From Prunus persica (Eukaryota > Streptophyta > Magnoliopsida > Rosales > Rosaceae): a stretch of 64,000 bases of DNA. The DNA lies in contig NC_034009.1 of NCBI RefSeq assembly GCF_000346465.2, positions 46,679,657 through 46,743,656 of the forward strand. Reading direction: 5' to 3'. A model generated the notes under the pieces. It had not been told where the DNA came from. It ran no database searches and saw nothing but the letters and a program-made list of their open reading frames with translations. Positions 20,601-33,102 of this stretch are shown here, one piece after another (positions within the stretch are counted from its first letter, which is position 1; each line of letters begins with the position of its first letter). Position numbers and translations under genes: made by a program.

Positions 20601-23600
20601 TGATAAAGCATGGTGCTCCTACTTGAATTGCTTTGTGGTGTGGAAGGTTAAGGATGCTCAGTTGTTGGTGGAGGATTTGGTGAGAGCAGCGTGCCATTTA
20701 GAGCTCTCTATGATTCAAACTTGCAAGATGACCCCGGAAGGAGAGACTGGTGATCTTACTCATGATATGAAGGCTATTCAGAAACAGGTACTATGCTAGC
20801 TCTATATTTTGGTACAGTACTTTTGTCCTATGTCGATTTTTTTCTCTTTCTTTTCTTTTAAAAAAAATGCACATTTATTGAAGACTAGGTTTGGTCCACC
20901 GTTAGTAAAGATTTCTTTAGTACTGTTCGCTTTATGCATGGGGGGAATTGTCTTTCAACTTTTTTTCTTTCTGAAAATTTAGCAGTGTTTTCATTTTACT
21001 TATTGGCTGACATTTTGAATCTTCTCTTGCCATAGGTTACAGAAGACCAAAAGCTACTGAGGGAAAAAGTGCACCACCTAAGTGGTGATGCTGGGCTTGA
21101 GCGCATGAATTCTGCTTTATCTGAAACAAGGGTAAATTACTTTCAAGCAAAGGAAACTGGAAGCCCGTCAGTGTTGAAGACCACACACATTATTTCTCCG
21201 AGCTCACCTAGTCAAACACTTGGTCTTTCTGCTGCTAGCTCAGATAAGAAGCCAAGTCGTGTAGTTCGTTCCTTATTTAGGGAAGCTGATACCACTCATC
21301 ATGAGGGAGCTCTGTCCTCTGTTCCAAAACCCAATTTGGGTCTGCAGCTTGGATCTTCTTCCCAAAATTTGGTGACAGAGAATGAATTGATCGTGAATGA
21401 GTTTCTCCATGAGCAGAAGCAGGCTTTTGCTGATATCTTCAATGTTACTGGCAAAGATAAAAACGATGTCCAGGTCAGTGCATTTTCATATTAGTAAATA
21501 GTATTTGTGGCTTTGCAAAAGACGTAGATCTTATTGCTTTGGATGTTGACAAATTGATGAGTAATGCTTTTTTCATCTATTTATGCTATTGATGCACAAA
21601 TATGAGTTCTTGACCAAACTAGAGATTTTGAAAAGAAAATTTAGTTTGTTGCTTTACACCTACTTACTGATGATGAATTAGAAATTTAACCACTCGTCTC
21701 TTTCGTTTATTTTATATTTTCCAGTCAAAAATAAGACAGACAATGGAGAAGGCTTTTTGGGATGGCATAATTGAATCTGTAAAACAGGAGGAGCCCAACT
21801 ATGACAGGATTATTCAACTCATGAGGGAGGTGAGGGATGAAATCTGCGAGATGGCTCCACAGAGCTGGAAACAAGAGATTATTGAAGCTATTGATGTGGA
21901 TATTCTGTCAGAGGTAGCAGCACCATCGATTGTCTTTGCCAACAGCAACTTAGCAAGCATGTCCCGGAGTATTAACTTTCATTTCTTTTTTCTTAGGTGC
22001 TAAAATCTGGCAACCTGGACATTGATTACCTGGGAAAGATCCTAGAGTTTTCATTGGTCACTTTGCGAAGGCTCTCTGCTCCAGCAAATGATGATGAAAT
22101 GATGGCCATACACCAGAGTTTAAGGAAAGAGCTGGATGAGATATGTCAAACCAGGGATGAGTCCAACTTCTCAAGTGTCACGGCAATGATCAAGGGTCTG
22201 CGTTTTATCCTAGAGCAGATTCAGGTGTGTTTTCATGCCTTCTCTCTTTTCTAGTTTTTGTTGTACATCTGAAATTACTTATGTTTTTGTTCGTTTTCTA
22301 ATAGAAACAAACCTACTGAAACCGAGGACAAGTTTCAGGAGGGTTAGTCGCAATGCCATATGGCATGATGATTCACATATTTTATTTAATCAAATTATTG
22401 GTATTGTTTGTTTGTAATAGTAATTGTGGATTATTGCATGAGAATTGAAAATAGATTAGATAATTCAATTCTACAGTAAACATTTTGGTGGTTCATCTTT
22501 CAAATTACAAAATGTATAATTTTAAATATTTCCCATTATATTTCTATAGACAACATGGTTCAGTGGATTTGATTTCCGTACATAATGTAATTTGAAGTAC
22601 CAAAGTTCCACCAAATATCATGTAATGTTGGATTTTTGTGACAGGTGCTTAAACAGGAGATCAGCAAAGCACGTATAAGAATTATGGAACCTTTGTTAAA
22701 GGGGCCTACTGGTGTGCAATACCTTAGAAATGCTTTTGCCAATCACCATGGGTCTCCTTCTGATGCCAATAATTCTCTACCGCTGACGGTGCAGTGGCTT
22801 TCATCTGTGTGGAATTGCAAAGATCAGGAGTGGCAAGAACATACAATCTCATGCTCAACTTTGATGAGCAGTGGTGGCCCATCTCAGGGGTTTGTTCCTT
22901 CCACCGCCCTGAGAAGTGGTGGAAGCTTTCTGGTGAAACCAAATCAGGATTCTATTTCTACATCTGCTACAGATATCACAGGTTCGAGTGCTGGAATTAC
23001 TTAGTAATTATTTCTTTCAAGAAGTTTGTAATTGCAATTTACAAACAATTTATTTTAACATGTGTTTTGCTCGTATCAGGTAATCAACAACCAGAATGTA
23101 AGGGAGAGAGAGTTGATTTGTTGGCGAGGCTTGGTTTATTGAAGTTGGTAAGTGGTGTGTCTGGTCTGACAGAAGAGGCTTTGCCTGAGACTTTCAAGCT
23201 TAACCTGTCTAGGCTGAGGGCTGTTCAGGCTCAAATTCAGAAAATTATTGTTACTTCTGTAAGGTGAGTAACTTAGGAGTTCTCTCCCTCTCTCTCTCTC
23301 TCATGAAAATCTTGGAATTCCCTGTTGGTCAAAGTAACAAACAATATAGAATAATTTTCAGAAAAACTGTTCTGCCAAGGTATCTGATGGTATCTTTCAT
23401 GTTAGTGGATGAAAGTATCACTACTGGAGTGACATTATTCAGTGGTAACTCTTCTGCCAATGATAACTGATGGTATCCTTGGATTTAGTGGATTCTGTGT
23501 GCATAACAGTAATGTTTCTAAATGATTCAAATTAATTGCCCTTTTTTTTCCCAAACATTGGTTGGCTTGACTATGTCACAGCTTTCTAATTCTTAGTTAA

Positions 23601-24099
23601 TCATTCAAAATGCAGCATTCTTATTTGCCGGCAAACCCTGTTAAGTGAGAGGGTTATAACCAGCCCTTCAGACATCGAGAGCATAGTATCAAAATGCATT
23701 GAGCGACTTTTGGGGGTCTTGGACAGTGTTGAAGATGCAGGTATGGAAGAAATTGTTGAATCAATTAGTGATTTTGCGAATGACAGCAAGGAAGTTGTGG
23801 ACAATGAGAAGCTTCGGTCAAGGAAGGCAGTTATTGGCAGGATGCTAGCAAAGAGCTTGCAAGCAGGAGATCCTGTGTTTGAAAGGGTTTCCCGTGCTGT
23901 TTATATGGCTGCAAGAGGAGTGGTTCTTGGGGGTAGTGGACTGGTTGGAAGAAAATTAGCAGAAACAGCACTCCGGCAAGTTGGAGCTGCTGCACTGACT
24001 GACAGCGTAGTGGAAGCTGCTGAAGTTTTAGTGGTGGCAGCCACCATATCAGTTAGTGTTCATGGTCCCTGGTATATACATCTGACTGATAACATGTGA
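17667..24099 (+). CDS. T-complex protein 11 family protein
   Basis: Eleven exons with GT-AG introns: 17667-17840, 18702-18826, 18988-19432, 19537-19652, 20004-20787, 21036-21473, 21725-21913, 21997-22224, 22645-22981, 23080-23263 and 23616-24099. All phases agree and give 1,167 residues, the usual size of plant TCP11-like proteins. The start is the ATG at 17667 ([20 protein letters not shown]), typical for the plant family, in preference to the upstream in-frame GTG. The N-terminus has a [13 protein letters not shown] basic stretch; residues of roughly 60-260 are a long Arg/Lys/Glu/Ala-rich coiled coil ([20 protein letters not shown]...); the TCP11 homology follows from exon 5 to the end. The molecular role in plants is not well established; mammalian TCP11 acts in sperm cAMP signalling. 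The predicted location is cytosolic or nuclear, with no signal peptide. From memory, the Arabidopsis homologue At1g22930 adjoins TH1, whose homologue is 16 kb downstream here. Confidence 0.95.
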
Positions 24100-24554
24100 T
24101 GAAGTGGGTTTGTTAAAAAATCACTTGGTCGTACAGAAAAAAATAAAATACACATGTATATACTAGTGTGTGTTGTGCGGAAAGGCAGTGTTAAAAGCTA
24201 GTTATAGATGTATGTAGATGTGCAGATGTAAGGTATGGATATTGATTCTTTCATGTAATAAAATGAGATGTAAATATGTTCTAGACTGAATTTAAGGTGC
24301 TCTGTTTATTCTGATTCACCATTTTCCTTTTATAGTATTTGGAAAGGGTTATGTGATGATTGAATGAGTTGGACCAAAAAAAAAAACACAGTAAAATATA
24401 AATAACCCGGGTAGGATTAAGTAAATGTCTTGACTTCATATTATTCAGTCAAGATGTCTCAGTAATTTTGGAGACAATTTTGACTACACCAACCAAAGTC
24501 TCACATATCTTATATTGCTTCAATCTTGGATGTGATGTAGTTGCAATTAAAAAA
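24100..24554 (+). other. 3' UTR and downstream flank of the TCP11-family gene
   Basis: An AATAAAA-type polyadenylation signal occurs in GTAATAAAATGAG near 24256-24268, about 160 bp after the stop codon. The remainder is AT-rich and holds nothing else recognised. Confidence 0.5.
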
Positions 24555-24725
24555 GGAACCATTGCGTGATGCTCTCTGCTTCTTTGCAACAAAAGGTGCA
24601 TCTATTGATACCTCCCGTTACCAGATAGGGCTCCTGATTTCTTCCTTGACAAGTTGACATACACAGTGGAAGGTCTTGGGAACGAAGAAACTCCCAGATT
24701 TTTTTGCTGGTCATTTCACTACCCT
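24555..24725 (-). mobile_element. LINE retrotransposon remnant (RT zinc-binding region)
   Basis: Read on the minus strand, the stretch gives short peptide pieces KKIWEFLRSQDLP, GGINRCTFCCKEAESI and TQWF. They resemble the Cys-rich zf-RVT segment (W...L..., RC..C...ES..H) found at the C-terminal end of plant L1-type reverse transcriptases. It is very short and degenerate, with neither reverse transcriptase nor endonuclease domains nearby. Confidence 0.4.
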
Positions 24726-26472
24726 TTCTTTCCTACCGTCCAACATACTCCACCAAAACCTTGATAAAACGCCAATGCATAGGGAAATTTTCCTTTGAAG
24801 TTTTAATTGCAAGGATCGGTTTCGGTAGTTGCAAACATATTAAAGCTCACAACAGGGGCTTTTTCCAACCAGTGGTCTCAAATTTGAATTCTCATGGCAC
24901 TTTAGTTGGTACGTGTATGAGAAACCCCCTCGCTTATATTAAAAAAAGAATAGCAAGATTCAAGCACACAAGGTCTTTAATTCTTTGAAGCCAAGAGACT
25001 CCAACTCCCAGCAACTAGCGTATTTCAATTCTCATATGCTTTGTTAGCACGGTGAGCACACCAACCTGAGAAGTGGAGGCACTTCAATCTAAAGCACCTC
25101 TACGTTTGTAAGTTTTTCCTTTTCTTTTATTCTTGTTAAAGTTCAGATAGTGAAGAGAAGATCTGATGATGCACGTGAATTTTTAAGGTCAAAATGACCA
25201 TTAAAATAATAAACTCAAGGGATAAGTTACTGATTCATGTCGGGTTGTAAACACATTATTCAAGTGCTGAGTTTAGAATAAAACTAAAAATATGGTGACC
25301 ATCAATTCTTTACTGCCCTCAAGTCAATTTCTCGTGAGACCAATCAGACCATGTAAGTACCATACATCCATATCCTCATCAGACTAATTAAGATTTAGGA
25401 AGACAAGATCTCCGCTGCTAACTCATCTATCTCTACCATAGCTTAGCCAGGAAAAAAAATCCCCATCTCTATGCCTAGGGAAGCCGGCAGAGCAGTGAAG
25501 CCCAACAATATACAGGAGGGTTACAATAGCTAGGGATCTGTCGTCAAATCAAATCAATGACCGAACAAAAACTTATCAATATAACGGAGGGAAACATTTG
25601 CATTTAAGCCTCAAACCTGAAGCACTAGCTTTCAAGAATCACTATGAAAAATGGCATCTTTAAAGAGAGGATGCTTTTAAGGTCCAAATTCTCAAACTCT
25701 AACTTCCACCAGATTCACATCATAGAAAGCAAGTTACCTACTGGAATACAGTCCGCTTGGAAGAGTGCACAGATCACACCTAATATTGGCTGCATTTCAA
25801 AGACATAAGAGTCATCATCAGTATATGTTTAGTATTCTAAACAAGGTCATACAGAACAACATACAAAGGAAATTGAAAGTGTAATAGCATGAGACTAGCT
25901 CGCATCATGCTATATGGCAATACAGCAAGTCAGAATGAAGAGGTGACTGCAAAAAGGGTGTATAGGATAGGAGACACCGACAAATTTGCCCAAGAAAAAT
26001 CTTCACATATTTTCCAACTTTTTCTTATGCAGAAAAGTTAACCATAGTTTGGTCACACAATACAATGTGAAGGCAATATCAGTGGAACTAATCAAACGGA
26101 CTTGTTAGGCTCACTTAAATGTGATGACAAAAACAATCCCAAGTTGCTCAACACTGTTGTCACTTGATGTAAATAACAACTTACACCAAGGCAGATTTCC
26201 TAATATAACAAATACACTGACTTCGAAATGTTATTCCTCAGCCCCAACATTCATATTAACATCGATATTCCACTAAAACCTATTGTCAATAATTTACAGT
26301 CAACATAAACACGGGTTGTCCAAACCAAAATGATTCAACATCACACTATACCAACAATGATAACCCAAAAGGTAATGCCAAATTAATCACTGAAGGAATG
26401 CAAGTACAGAGGTAAAGGAATCTGATTAATTTTTTTTTCCCAATATTTTGTTCTATGGTCCAACTAAAAAGC

Positions 26473-26532
<60 letters not shown>

Positions 26533-27403
26533 AAGTTAAAGACAGTTAATAGAAAACAACTTGTTTTCAAAAATGCATTATGAGCTTGAAAGCAACTTCC
26601 CAGCAACATGGTGAAAGCGTTAAGATTGTCATTCAAGTAACAAATGAATGATAAATGCTTCAAATATGAACAATAACAGTACAAAAAATTTAACTTGGAA
26701 CAGATTATTTCAAAAACAAAATTGAAATGAAAATTCAGTGGAAAAAGATTAGTCTAAAAGATTATTAGGTTATGGACCCAATTTGAAAGTTAATGACTTT
26801 TTTATTTTTGAAACAGCAGAAAAACGTTTAGAAGTTGAATCACTAGTCACAGCAAGAACAAAATAGCATAATAGAAGAGAAAATGCTTGGCACCAACATC
26901 TAATATACAAACTTAGTAACTTCGATACCTCAATTGGTGGTTATCCAGGGACAAGGTAAAACAAGTATATCAAGACCAAGAAGACAGCCATCACTACCCT
27001 TCAAACATAGATAGGGAAACCCATAAAACATAGAAGGCCCCAGAAATTAACTAACAACATGTATCTATTCTAACTGCTACATTTGTGAAAAAAGAGGAAA
27101 AAAGAAAAAAGCCCTGATAATATTTTACGCATGAGCAGTTTTAAACACTACTCCAACTCCAAATTTCTATTTAGATTTAGAATAGACTGGGTTCCAAAAG
27201 TTATGCAATTCATCAACTACAGTACAGTAAATAAAATCCATAAGCTTAAAACATATGCAAGTCAATGCGAAGGTAACGACGTGATATCAGGTGGTTCTCA
27301 ATGGCACAATAAAAATGTTGAACATTTGTATCTGTGAAGATATTAGCTGTAGAAAGTTAAAACATCTAAGAGACATGAGACATACCATCATCAGCCAGGC
27401 ACC
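24726..27403. other. Intergenic DNA between convergent genes, with a (GA)n microsatellite
   Basis: This lies between the 3' ends of the TCP11-family gene and the TyrRS gene. It contains a (GA)n run of about 27 units at 26475-26528. No gene or element boundary is recognised. Open frames crossing the microsatellite are artefacts. The last few hundred bases probably include the 3' UTR of the minus-strand TyrRS gene. Confidence 0.55.
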
Positions 27404-28861
27404 TCAGGTGTCGTTTAATATCTGTACAAGAACCTTGTTTTTCTTGCCCGCGGATAAAAGGAGAAGTTTCCCATCCACAATGTCTTGAGGTTCAACTCTC
27501 TTATTTTCATTATCAACTCTTGAGTTGTTCAAGTAAAGCCCCCCTTGCTTCAACAGACGCCGGGCAGCAGATTTGCTGTCAAGCAAACCAGACGACACTG
27601 AAAGATCAACAAGGGAGAGATCCAGGACCTGATTATAAGGGAAAGAACAGGATGGCACATCCTCAGAAATAGCTTGAATGGTTTTCCAGTCCAATTTAGT
27701 GTCCGCACCAGGCCTTAACGCCTCAGTTGCTTTGAGGGCCTCATCAAGACCATCTTGACCATGTACAAAACGGGTGACCTCCTCAGCAAGCCTGCGCTGA
27801 ACCGTGTTGGGCAAGTATCCAGGCCCCTTCATCTCATTCTCCAACTGTTTGATCTCATCCATGTCCATGAAAGTGAGAATCTTGAGGAACCTGACCACAT
27901 CAGCATCTGGAACAGAGAACAAATACTGATAGAATTTGTAAGGAGACAACATGGATGGAGAAAGCCAAACGGCACCATCTTCGGACTTGCCAAATTTGGT
28001 TCCATCACTCTTCAACAGAAGAGGGAATGTCAAGCCATAAGCGGCAGCATCAGCACGAAGAATCTTGCGTATGAGTTCAGTCCCTGCTGTTATATTTCCC
28101 CATTGATCGCTACCCCCAATCTGAACATTAATGCCTTCGTTCTGGAAAAGGTAGAGAAAATCATAGCCCTGCAACAACTGATACGTGAACTCAGTGTAGC
28201 TCATTCCTTGTTCTGATTCCAACCTCTTTTTCACACTCTCCTTCGCGATCATGCTTCCCACTCTCGCATATCGACCCACATCTTTCAGAAATTCTAACAA
28301 CCGAACCTCTTTCCACCACTCATAATTGTTCAAGATGGAAATCCCACCCAAAATTCTTGTAATGTTATTAGAAACTCCTGAAGTGTTTAGAGACAGAGTG
28401 TCCAGGTCAAGCTCAGGCCTCTCGAAGCTCTTTCCGGAAGGGTCTCCGATACGGGCTGTGGCACCACCAATCAAAGCGACGGGGTGATGGCCACATCTTT
28501 GGAACCATGAGAGAACAATAATTCCAAGAAGGTTACCTAAGTGCAAGGATTCAGCAGTTGGGTCGAACCCACAATAGACTTTGAGAGGAGGGAGACTGGG
28601 GTCTGAGCAGGCTTGCCTTAGATGTTCACTGGTTAGAGATTCAAGCAACCCCCTCTCTTCAAGAATTTCAACCACATTTTGACGCCCAGATGAGGACCGC
28701 AAACACTTGACGGTAGAGAGAAGGATTGGGTTCCTCAAGTTATTACGGTGAAGGGTGGGTAACCTAGATGCAGTAAGGAAAGAAGGAAAGAAGAATGGGA
28801 GGCTATGGTAGTGATGGGAGAAGAGAAAAGCCCTTGAAGTGGCCGCAGCAGCCATTCTCAT
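27404..28861 (-). CDS. Tyrosine--tRNA ligase, chloroplastic/mitochondrial
   Basis: A single uninterrupted exon of 485 residues. It is a bacterial-type class I aminoacyl-tRNA synthetase that attaches tyrosine to tRNA-Tyr in organelles. Residues 1 to about 55 are basic and Ser/Phe/Leu-rich without acidic residues, as expected of a (dual) targeting peptide; the body starts near QNVVEILEERGL (61-72). The class I HIGH-like signature is HLGN at 107-110, the tyrosine-pocket loop QIGGSDQWGN is at 247-256, and the KMSKS-like signature is KFGKS at 289-293. An S4-type RNA-binding domain closes the protein (LLDSKSAARRLLKQGGLYLN). The two possible starts (M1 and M3) differ by two residues. Plant homologues are required for embryo development. 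It converges on the TCP11-family gene and nothing in it looks broken. Confidence 0.96.
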   Translation of the reverse strand: MRMAAAATSRAFLFSHHYHSLPFFFPSFLTASRLPTLHRNNLRNPILLSTVKCLRSSSGRQNVVEILEERGLLESLTSEHLRQACSDPSLPPLKVYCGFDPTAESLHLGNLLGIIVLSWFQRCGHHPVALIGGATARIGDPSGKSFERPELDLDTLSLNTSGVSNNITRILGGISILNNYEWWKEVRLLEFLKDVGRYARVGSMIAKESVKKRLESEQGMSYTEFTYQLLQGYDFLYLFQNEGINVQIGGSDQWGNITAGTELIRKILRADAAAYGLTFPLLLKSDGTKFGKSEDGAVWLSPSMLSPYKFYQYLFSVPDADVVRFLKILTFMDMDEIKQLENEMKGPGYLPNTVQRRLAEEVTRFVHGQDGLDEALKATEALRPGADTKLDWKTIQAISEDVPSCSFPYNQVLDLSLVDLSVSSGLLDSKSAARRLLKQGGLYLNNSRVDNENKRVEPQDIVDGKLLLLSAGKKNKVLVQILNDT

Positions 28862-31088
28862 ATTCTTAGGCTAGTAATGAACAAAATTTCCTGCAAGAAA
28901 AAGAGAAATTTTCAGCACCAAAAACATTTCTTTAATTTGTTTTAGTCAATCAGTAAGACTAAGATAAGGGAATAAATACAAACTAATAACCAGACCCAAA
29001 AACAAAATACATGATGATACCAAAAAGTTAATCTTCCTCCTCTGCATAGGATTTCTAGGGCTGAGGGAGACTTTAAAGATCAAAATGATATAATTTATAC
29101 TATGTATCTCATCCCACTTGGGGAAGGGGGCAATATGTGAGTGAAGAAAAGATAAGAAACCAGATACAAAATGAGGGATTTTGGGTTTTTGTGTTGTGGG
29201 GCTGATTCTGTGGAGGAAGGACCACGTTACAGGTACTCATTGACTCATTGAGAAATAGTCTTGGACATTGCATTTTAGCATTCTTACATGCCCTATTTCA
29301 CAAATAACAGCATTAACTGCGGCCAAAGACAAATATTCAAAACATTATCAAAGCTCCAATGCACTCAAAGCAGAAGTCAGATAATCCGATTATTAATTTC
29401 CACCGTATTGAAATGAGATCCGCAGATAAGAAAACAATTGAATCATTCAACATTAACATTCAGAAACTAAACGAAAAATAAAGTTATCAAGATTTGGAGT
29501 GTTCTTAATTTGGATATTTTTCGTGATTATTTTCATTGTGGGCTTTCATAGAAACTGTGCTTTGGGTTTGTAGCAATTCAGTTTTCACTATAGTGCCAAT
29601 CTAAAGAAAGATAATTACTCTAATTCTACAATGACTTGTATACCAGAAACATTGTACAATTTAGCCCTTCTAGTAATCTAAGTTACATTCAAACTTGAAG
29701 CAAAATCATAATTTCTGTGATACACTGATATAAGGACAAACACAATTAAGCCACTGATTGGCCCAACAAAATTAATAAAGTATTGGGTGTGACATATGAA
29801 ACCCAAGAGAATGAAATGCCAGATAACCGTGCAGTCCATACTTAATAGTCGTATAGCAGAAGATCTTGCCAACTAAAAACTTCTAACAAAATCTGGCATA
29901 GAACATCACTTACTTGCGATAATAATAAGCTCTTTCAATTACCAAAGGTGAAGAAACGTTTTAGTCATTGCTATATCTCTGTGCTTTTCCAATTATCAGT
30001 TCTTAGCGCTACTTCAAATCTTCCAAAGCACTGTTATTGAAAGGATTCAAGGACCAGACATTACAACTAAAAGGAAGCCAATTTATTCTTGAAATTGTAG
30101 TTCATGAGATATCTATGAGATTTATAAGTTGTAAAGGAATTAAAATTACAGTAACGTTAAAATGAGTAGCCAATTGAACAAATTCCACCCAAAACTCATA
30201 TGAACCAAAGCCCAGAAGTACAGATTACAAGAAAATTAAGAACCAAAGCCTTTACATAGTACTTTTAAAGTAAAATAAGCAAAAAAATATTCAGAGAACC
30301 AAAATTACTGACATCTTAAGAAATGAAGAACTGAAAAGTTGTTAACTTTCTGTTGATTTTGCAGAAAAAAGTGGGAAAAAAAGAAGAATACAAAAATGCA
30401 AAAGCAAAAACCAGAGAACCCTAAAACCCCCTTTCTTATGTTTTGTAGATGAAACCCAAACAGGAATGCTTGGAAACAACGAACAAAATTGAGAGGAGTA
30501 TTCCATATAAAACATTACACCATTCAACATACATTTTCAAACACAATCTGCTTAATTGATTGCCATTATATTTGTTCTGTTTCATTGAATAGATAGAGGA
30601 ATTGGGTGTGCTTACTATCAGGAAAAATGAGCAGAGAGACGAAATTTATTCTTGAGCTTGTAAAGAAAGGAACAGAGGGCTCAGTGGGACTGTAAAAAAT
30701 CCCCAATGTAAGAGTTCTTCCACTCAAACCATCCCCACATTCCCATTCAGAGACAAGAAAACAAAGCATGGGACTTATTCAATTACAATGGAAAACAAAA
30801 TATGGTTGACTGGGAAAGAAAGTGTTGTGTATGTAAAATAGAAAGAAGTGGACTTACTCCTTAAAGTTTATATGGGTATTATGTATGACAGGCAGTCATC
30901 AACCCAGTTATGCGAGGCAATTTGAAGATGGAAATGATTGTAAGATTTCATCTTTCTTCGCGGCCTTTTCTTCTGGCTAAGACAACTACTTCTGAAAAAC
31001 GATTATATATGAAGGTAAGGTGAGGGGCTTTTTTGCCGGGGTTTGCTTTAATAGCCCTTGGATTGGATCCATAATAATTTGGTTAGAA
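28862..31088. other. Intergenic DNA upstream of TyrRS
   Basis: It contains the promoter and 5' UTR of the minus-strand TyrRS gene; an AG-like acceptor just upstream of the start (CTTGCAGG on the minus strand at about 28890) could end a 5' UTR intron. No further gene or repeat is recognised in 2.2 kb. Confidence 0.5.
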
Positions 31089-31097
31089 TAGAAAGAA

Positions 31098-31525
31098 GGC
31101 TTAAATGCTAAAATAGTCCTTGTGTTTCATTATGTTGGTCAATTTAATCTTGTGTTTTCTATTTGGCCAATTTGGTCCCTGTATTTAGGACCAGTAGCCA
31201 ATGTGGTCCATTCCGTTAAAATTGCCATTAAATAAACATAAATGATTTTTTTTCTTTTTTGTTGACAACCTATAAACTTATTTGAAATTAATTTTAAAAT
31301 TTTAATTAATTAAAAAATATATTGAAACTTCATTAAAACCAAAACATAACGTTAGGAAAGAAAAAAAAAACAAGATGGGCATAATCAAGGAGGGGGGAGA
31401 GTGGGGCGACGACCAGAGTGGGCTAGAGGATTCGAGCGTTGCGGCTGGGGATGGAACAAATGGCTAGGGAATGGTGGGGTTGGGGAAGATCTTGCTGGGA
31501 CATGGTCGGGCGGTAGGGGTTGTTT

Positions 31526-31594
<69 letters not shown>

Positions 31595-32053
31595 CAGGGG
31601 TGGGAAGGATTTGTGTTCAGGAGGTAGGTGTGTGTGTAGGGGAGTTGGGGCCTTTGGGTCTGGCTGCGGAAAGTAGCTGAGTGGGTTGTTGTTGGGAGAA
31701 AGAGAGAAGAAAGAAGGGTGGTGGGGGTGGGGGCTAGATTGGATGATGGTATCATCCTTTGATTTTAATTTCTTTTAGTTTTAGATTTTATTATTATTTT
31801 GTAACAAGGGGACTAAAAGCCCGGACCAAAATTTTAGATCTTATTTAATTATCCATTTTTAAATTGAATTCAAATATATCTATTTTTTTTATTAATATTT
31901 AAACAGTTTTTAAATTTTTTAAACATAAATTTAACAGATTGGATCACATTGGCTAACGGTCCTAAACACAGGGATCAAATTGGCCAAATTAAAAACACAG
32001 TGATTAAGTTGGCCAACATGATAAAACACAGGGACTATTTTAACATTTAAGCC
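31098..32053. mobile_element. Mutator-type non-autonomous element with 9-bp target duplication
   Basis: The left end GGCTTAAATGCTAAAATAGT matches the reverse complement of the right end (ACTATTTTAACATTTAAGCC), and inverted similarity continues for roughly 130 bp (TTGGCCAATTTGGTCCCTGT against ACAGGGATCAAATTGGCCAA). A perfect 9-bp direct repeat TAGAAAGAA flanks it (31089-31097 and 32054-32062), which is the Mutator-superfamily signature. Length is 956 bp. The centre is GC-rich on one strand and contains a (GA)n run (31527-31591) and G-runs (31720-31733). There is no transposase, and the open frame 31401-31676 is mostly translation of the microsatellite. Confidence 0.9.
31527..31591 (+). repeat. 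(GA)n microsatellite inside the Mutator-type element
   Basis: About 30 GA units, with a single AA interruption near 31549. Confidence 0.9.
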
Positions 32054-32062
32054 TAGAAAGAA

Positions 32063-32469
32063 TGGAAAAAAAAAACAAACAAAAAACAAAAAAAAAAAAC
32101 AAAAGAAACAAATATTAGGGATATTAGTGAAGCGAGCCACTTTTTCCTTCGTATTAATTCGTTATTGTAAAAAAAGTTAGCCAAGTAAAAAGTTTTAATT
32201 TCGTTACTTTTATCACTGTGTGGTTTTCAATTTCAAATAATTCGAGGACACTTCTTAATTTTTGTTAAATTCTCCCTACTTTCGTTAGGGCTTGAGCATG
32301 TGCCCCTCACATGAAAGGTTCGTAAATTTTTTTGATTTCCTCGTGATTTCCTCTTCTAAGGTATTTTGACTTGATCTAATCGCAGGCCCAATTCTCTTCT
32401 TTGTACAAACATTTAGTCTATGCTAAAGCACTTTTGGCATTCTAAATTGCTGTTTTGGTTCCATGTAGC
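32063..32469. other. Intergenic flank, nothing recognised
   Basis: An A-rich run at 32065-32105 is followed by AT-rich sequence leading into the F-box-associated pseudogene. No F-box domain is visible upstream of that fragment. Confidence 0.5.
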
Positions 32470-32983
32470 ATAATGAAAATCTCTGCATTGGATCAGAGTG
32501 CACACCGGGAACGTTTCCTTTCTGTCATTTGATATGTCCGATGAAGTATTCGGCAAGATAGCCATACCACCAGAAGCTTCAGCACAAACAATTTCCCATC
32601 TTGCTCATGGACATTTCATGGTTTCAAGGTACAGAGAGTCCCTTGCATATTATGAAAGCTCTCGGGAGTGGAGAAAGTGATGGTTGTGGTTGCCTTGTTC
32701 ACGTTCACATGTGGGTGATGGAAGAGTATGGTGTGGCCAAATCATGGGCTAACCTATTTGCAATATGCCTGGAACTGGATCTAGGCGTTTCTACACTGAT
32801 TGGTTGCAGAAAAAGTGGTGAAGAAGTTGCGCTCAGAATCAGAATGATGGCTGACGACCGTGAATATCGGTCTGTGAACCCTAAGAAACTTGGAATTGAA
32901 GGACAATACGGGTGTTATGCGGTCATGGATGATTTAACACAGAGCGTTGTCTTGCTTGACCAGCCTAATGTATTTACATACTA
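32470..32983 (+). pseudogene. F-box-associated (FBA) domain gene fragment
   Basis: Two overlapping frames together give the C-terminal half of a plant F-box/FBA protein. The first (32498-32680) has FLSFDMSDEVFGKIAIP, and the second (about 32650-32983) has MWVMEEYGVAKSWANLF and ends in TQSVVLLDQPNVFTY before a stop. Family members read SFDMSDEVF-EI-LP and then IWVMKEYGV--SWTKLF. A frameshift separates the two halves near 32640-32700, and the N-terminal F-box and start are missing, so it cannot act as an SCF substrate adaptor. F-box/FBA genes are a fast birth-and-death family, and dead copies like this one are common in plants. Confidence 0.75.
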
Positions 32984-33102
32984 AAAGCAACAACATGTTG
33001 AATAATTTGATTTGAGTTAGAACTTAATTTTCACTCATTATGTGTTCTAATTTCAAAAGTTAAGGTTTTCTTTTTATGGGGGTAGGAACATCAAAACTCA
33101 AA

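Noticed and set aside
26346..26684. 112-codon minus-strand frame with Ser-Leu runs
   Set aside because: Translation of the (GA)n microsatellite at 26475-26528.
27755..28216. 153-codon plus-strand frame
   Set aside because: Antisense shadow of the TyrRS exon.
31401..31676. 91-codon frame rich in Arg-Glu repeats
   Set aside because: It crosses the (GA)n tract inside the Mutator-type element; no family similarity.
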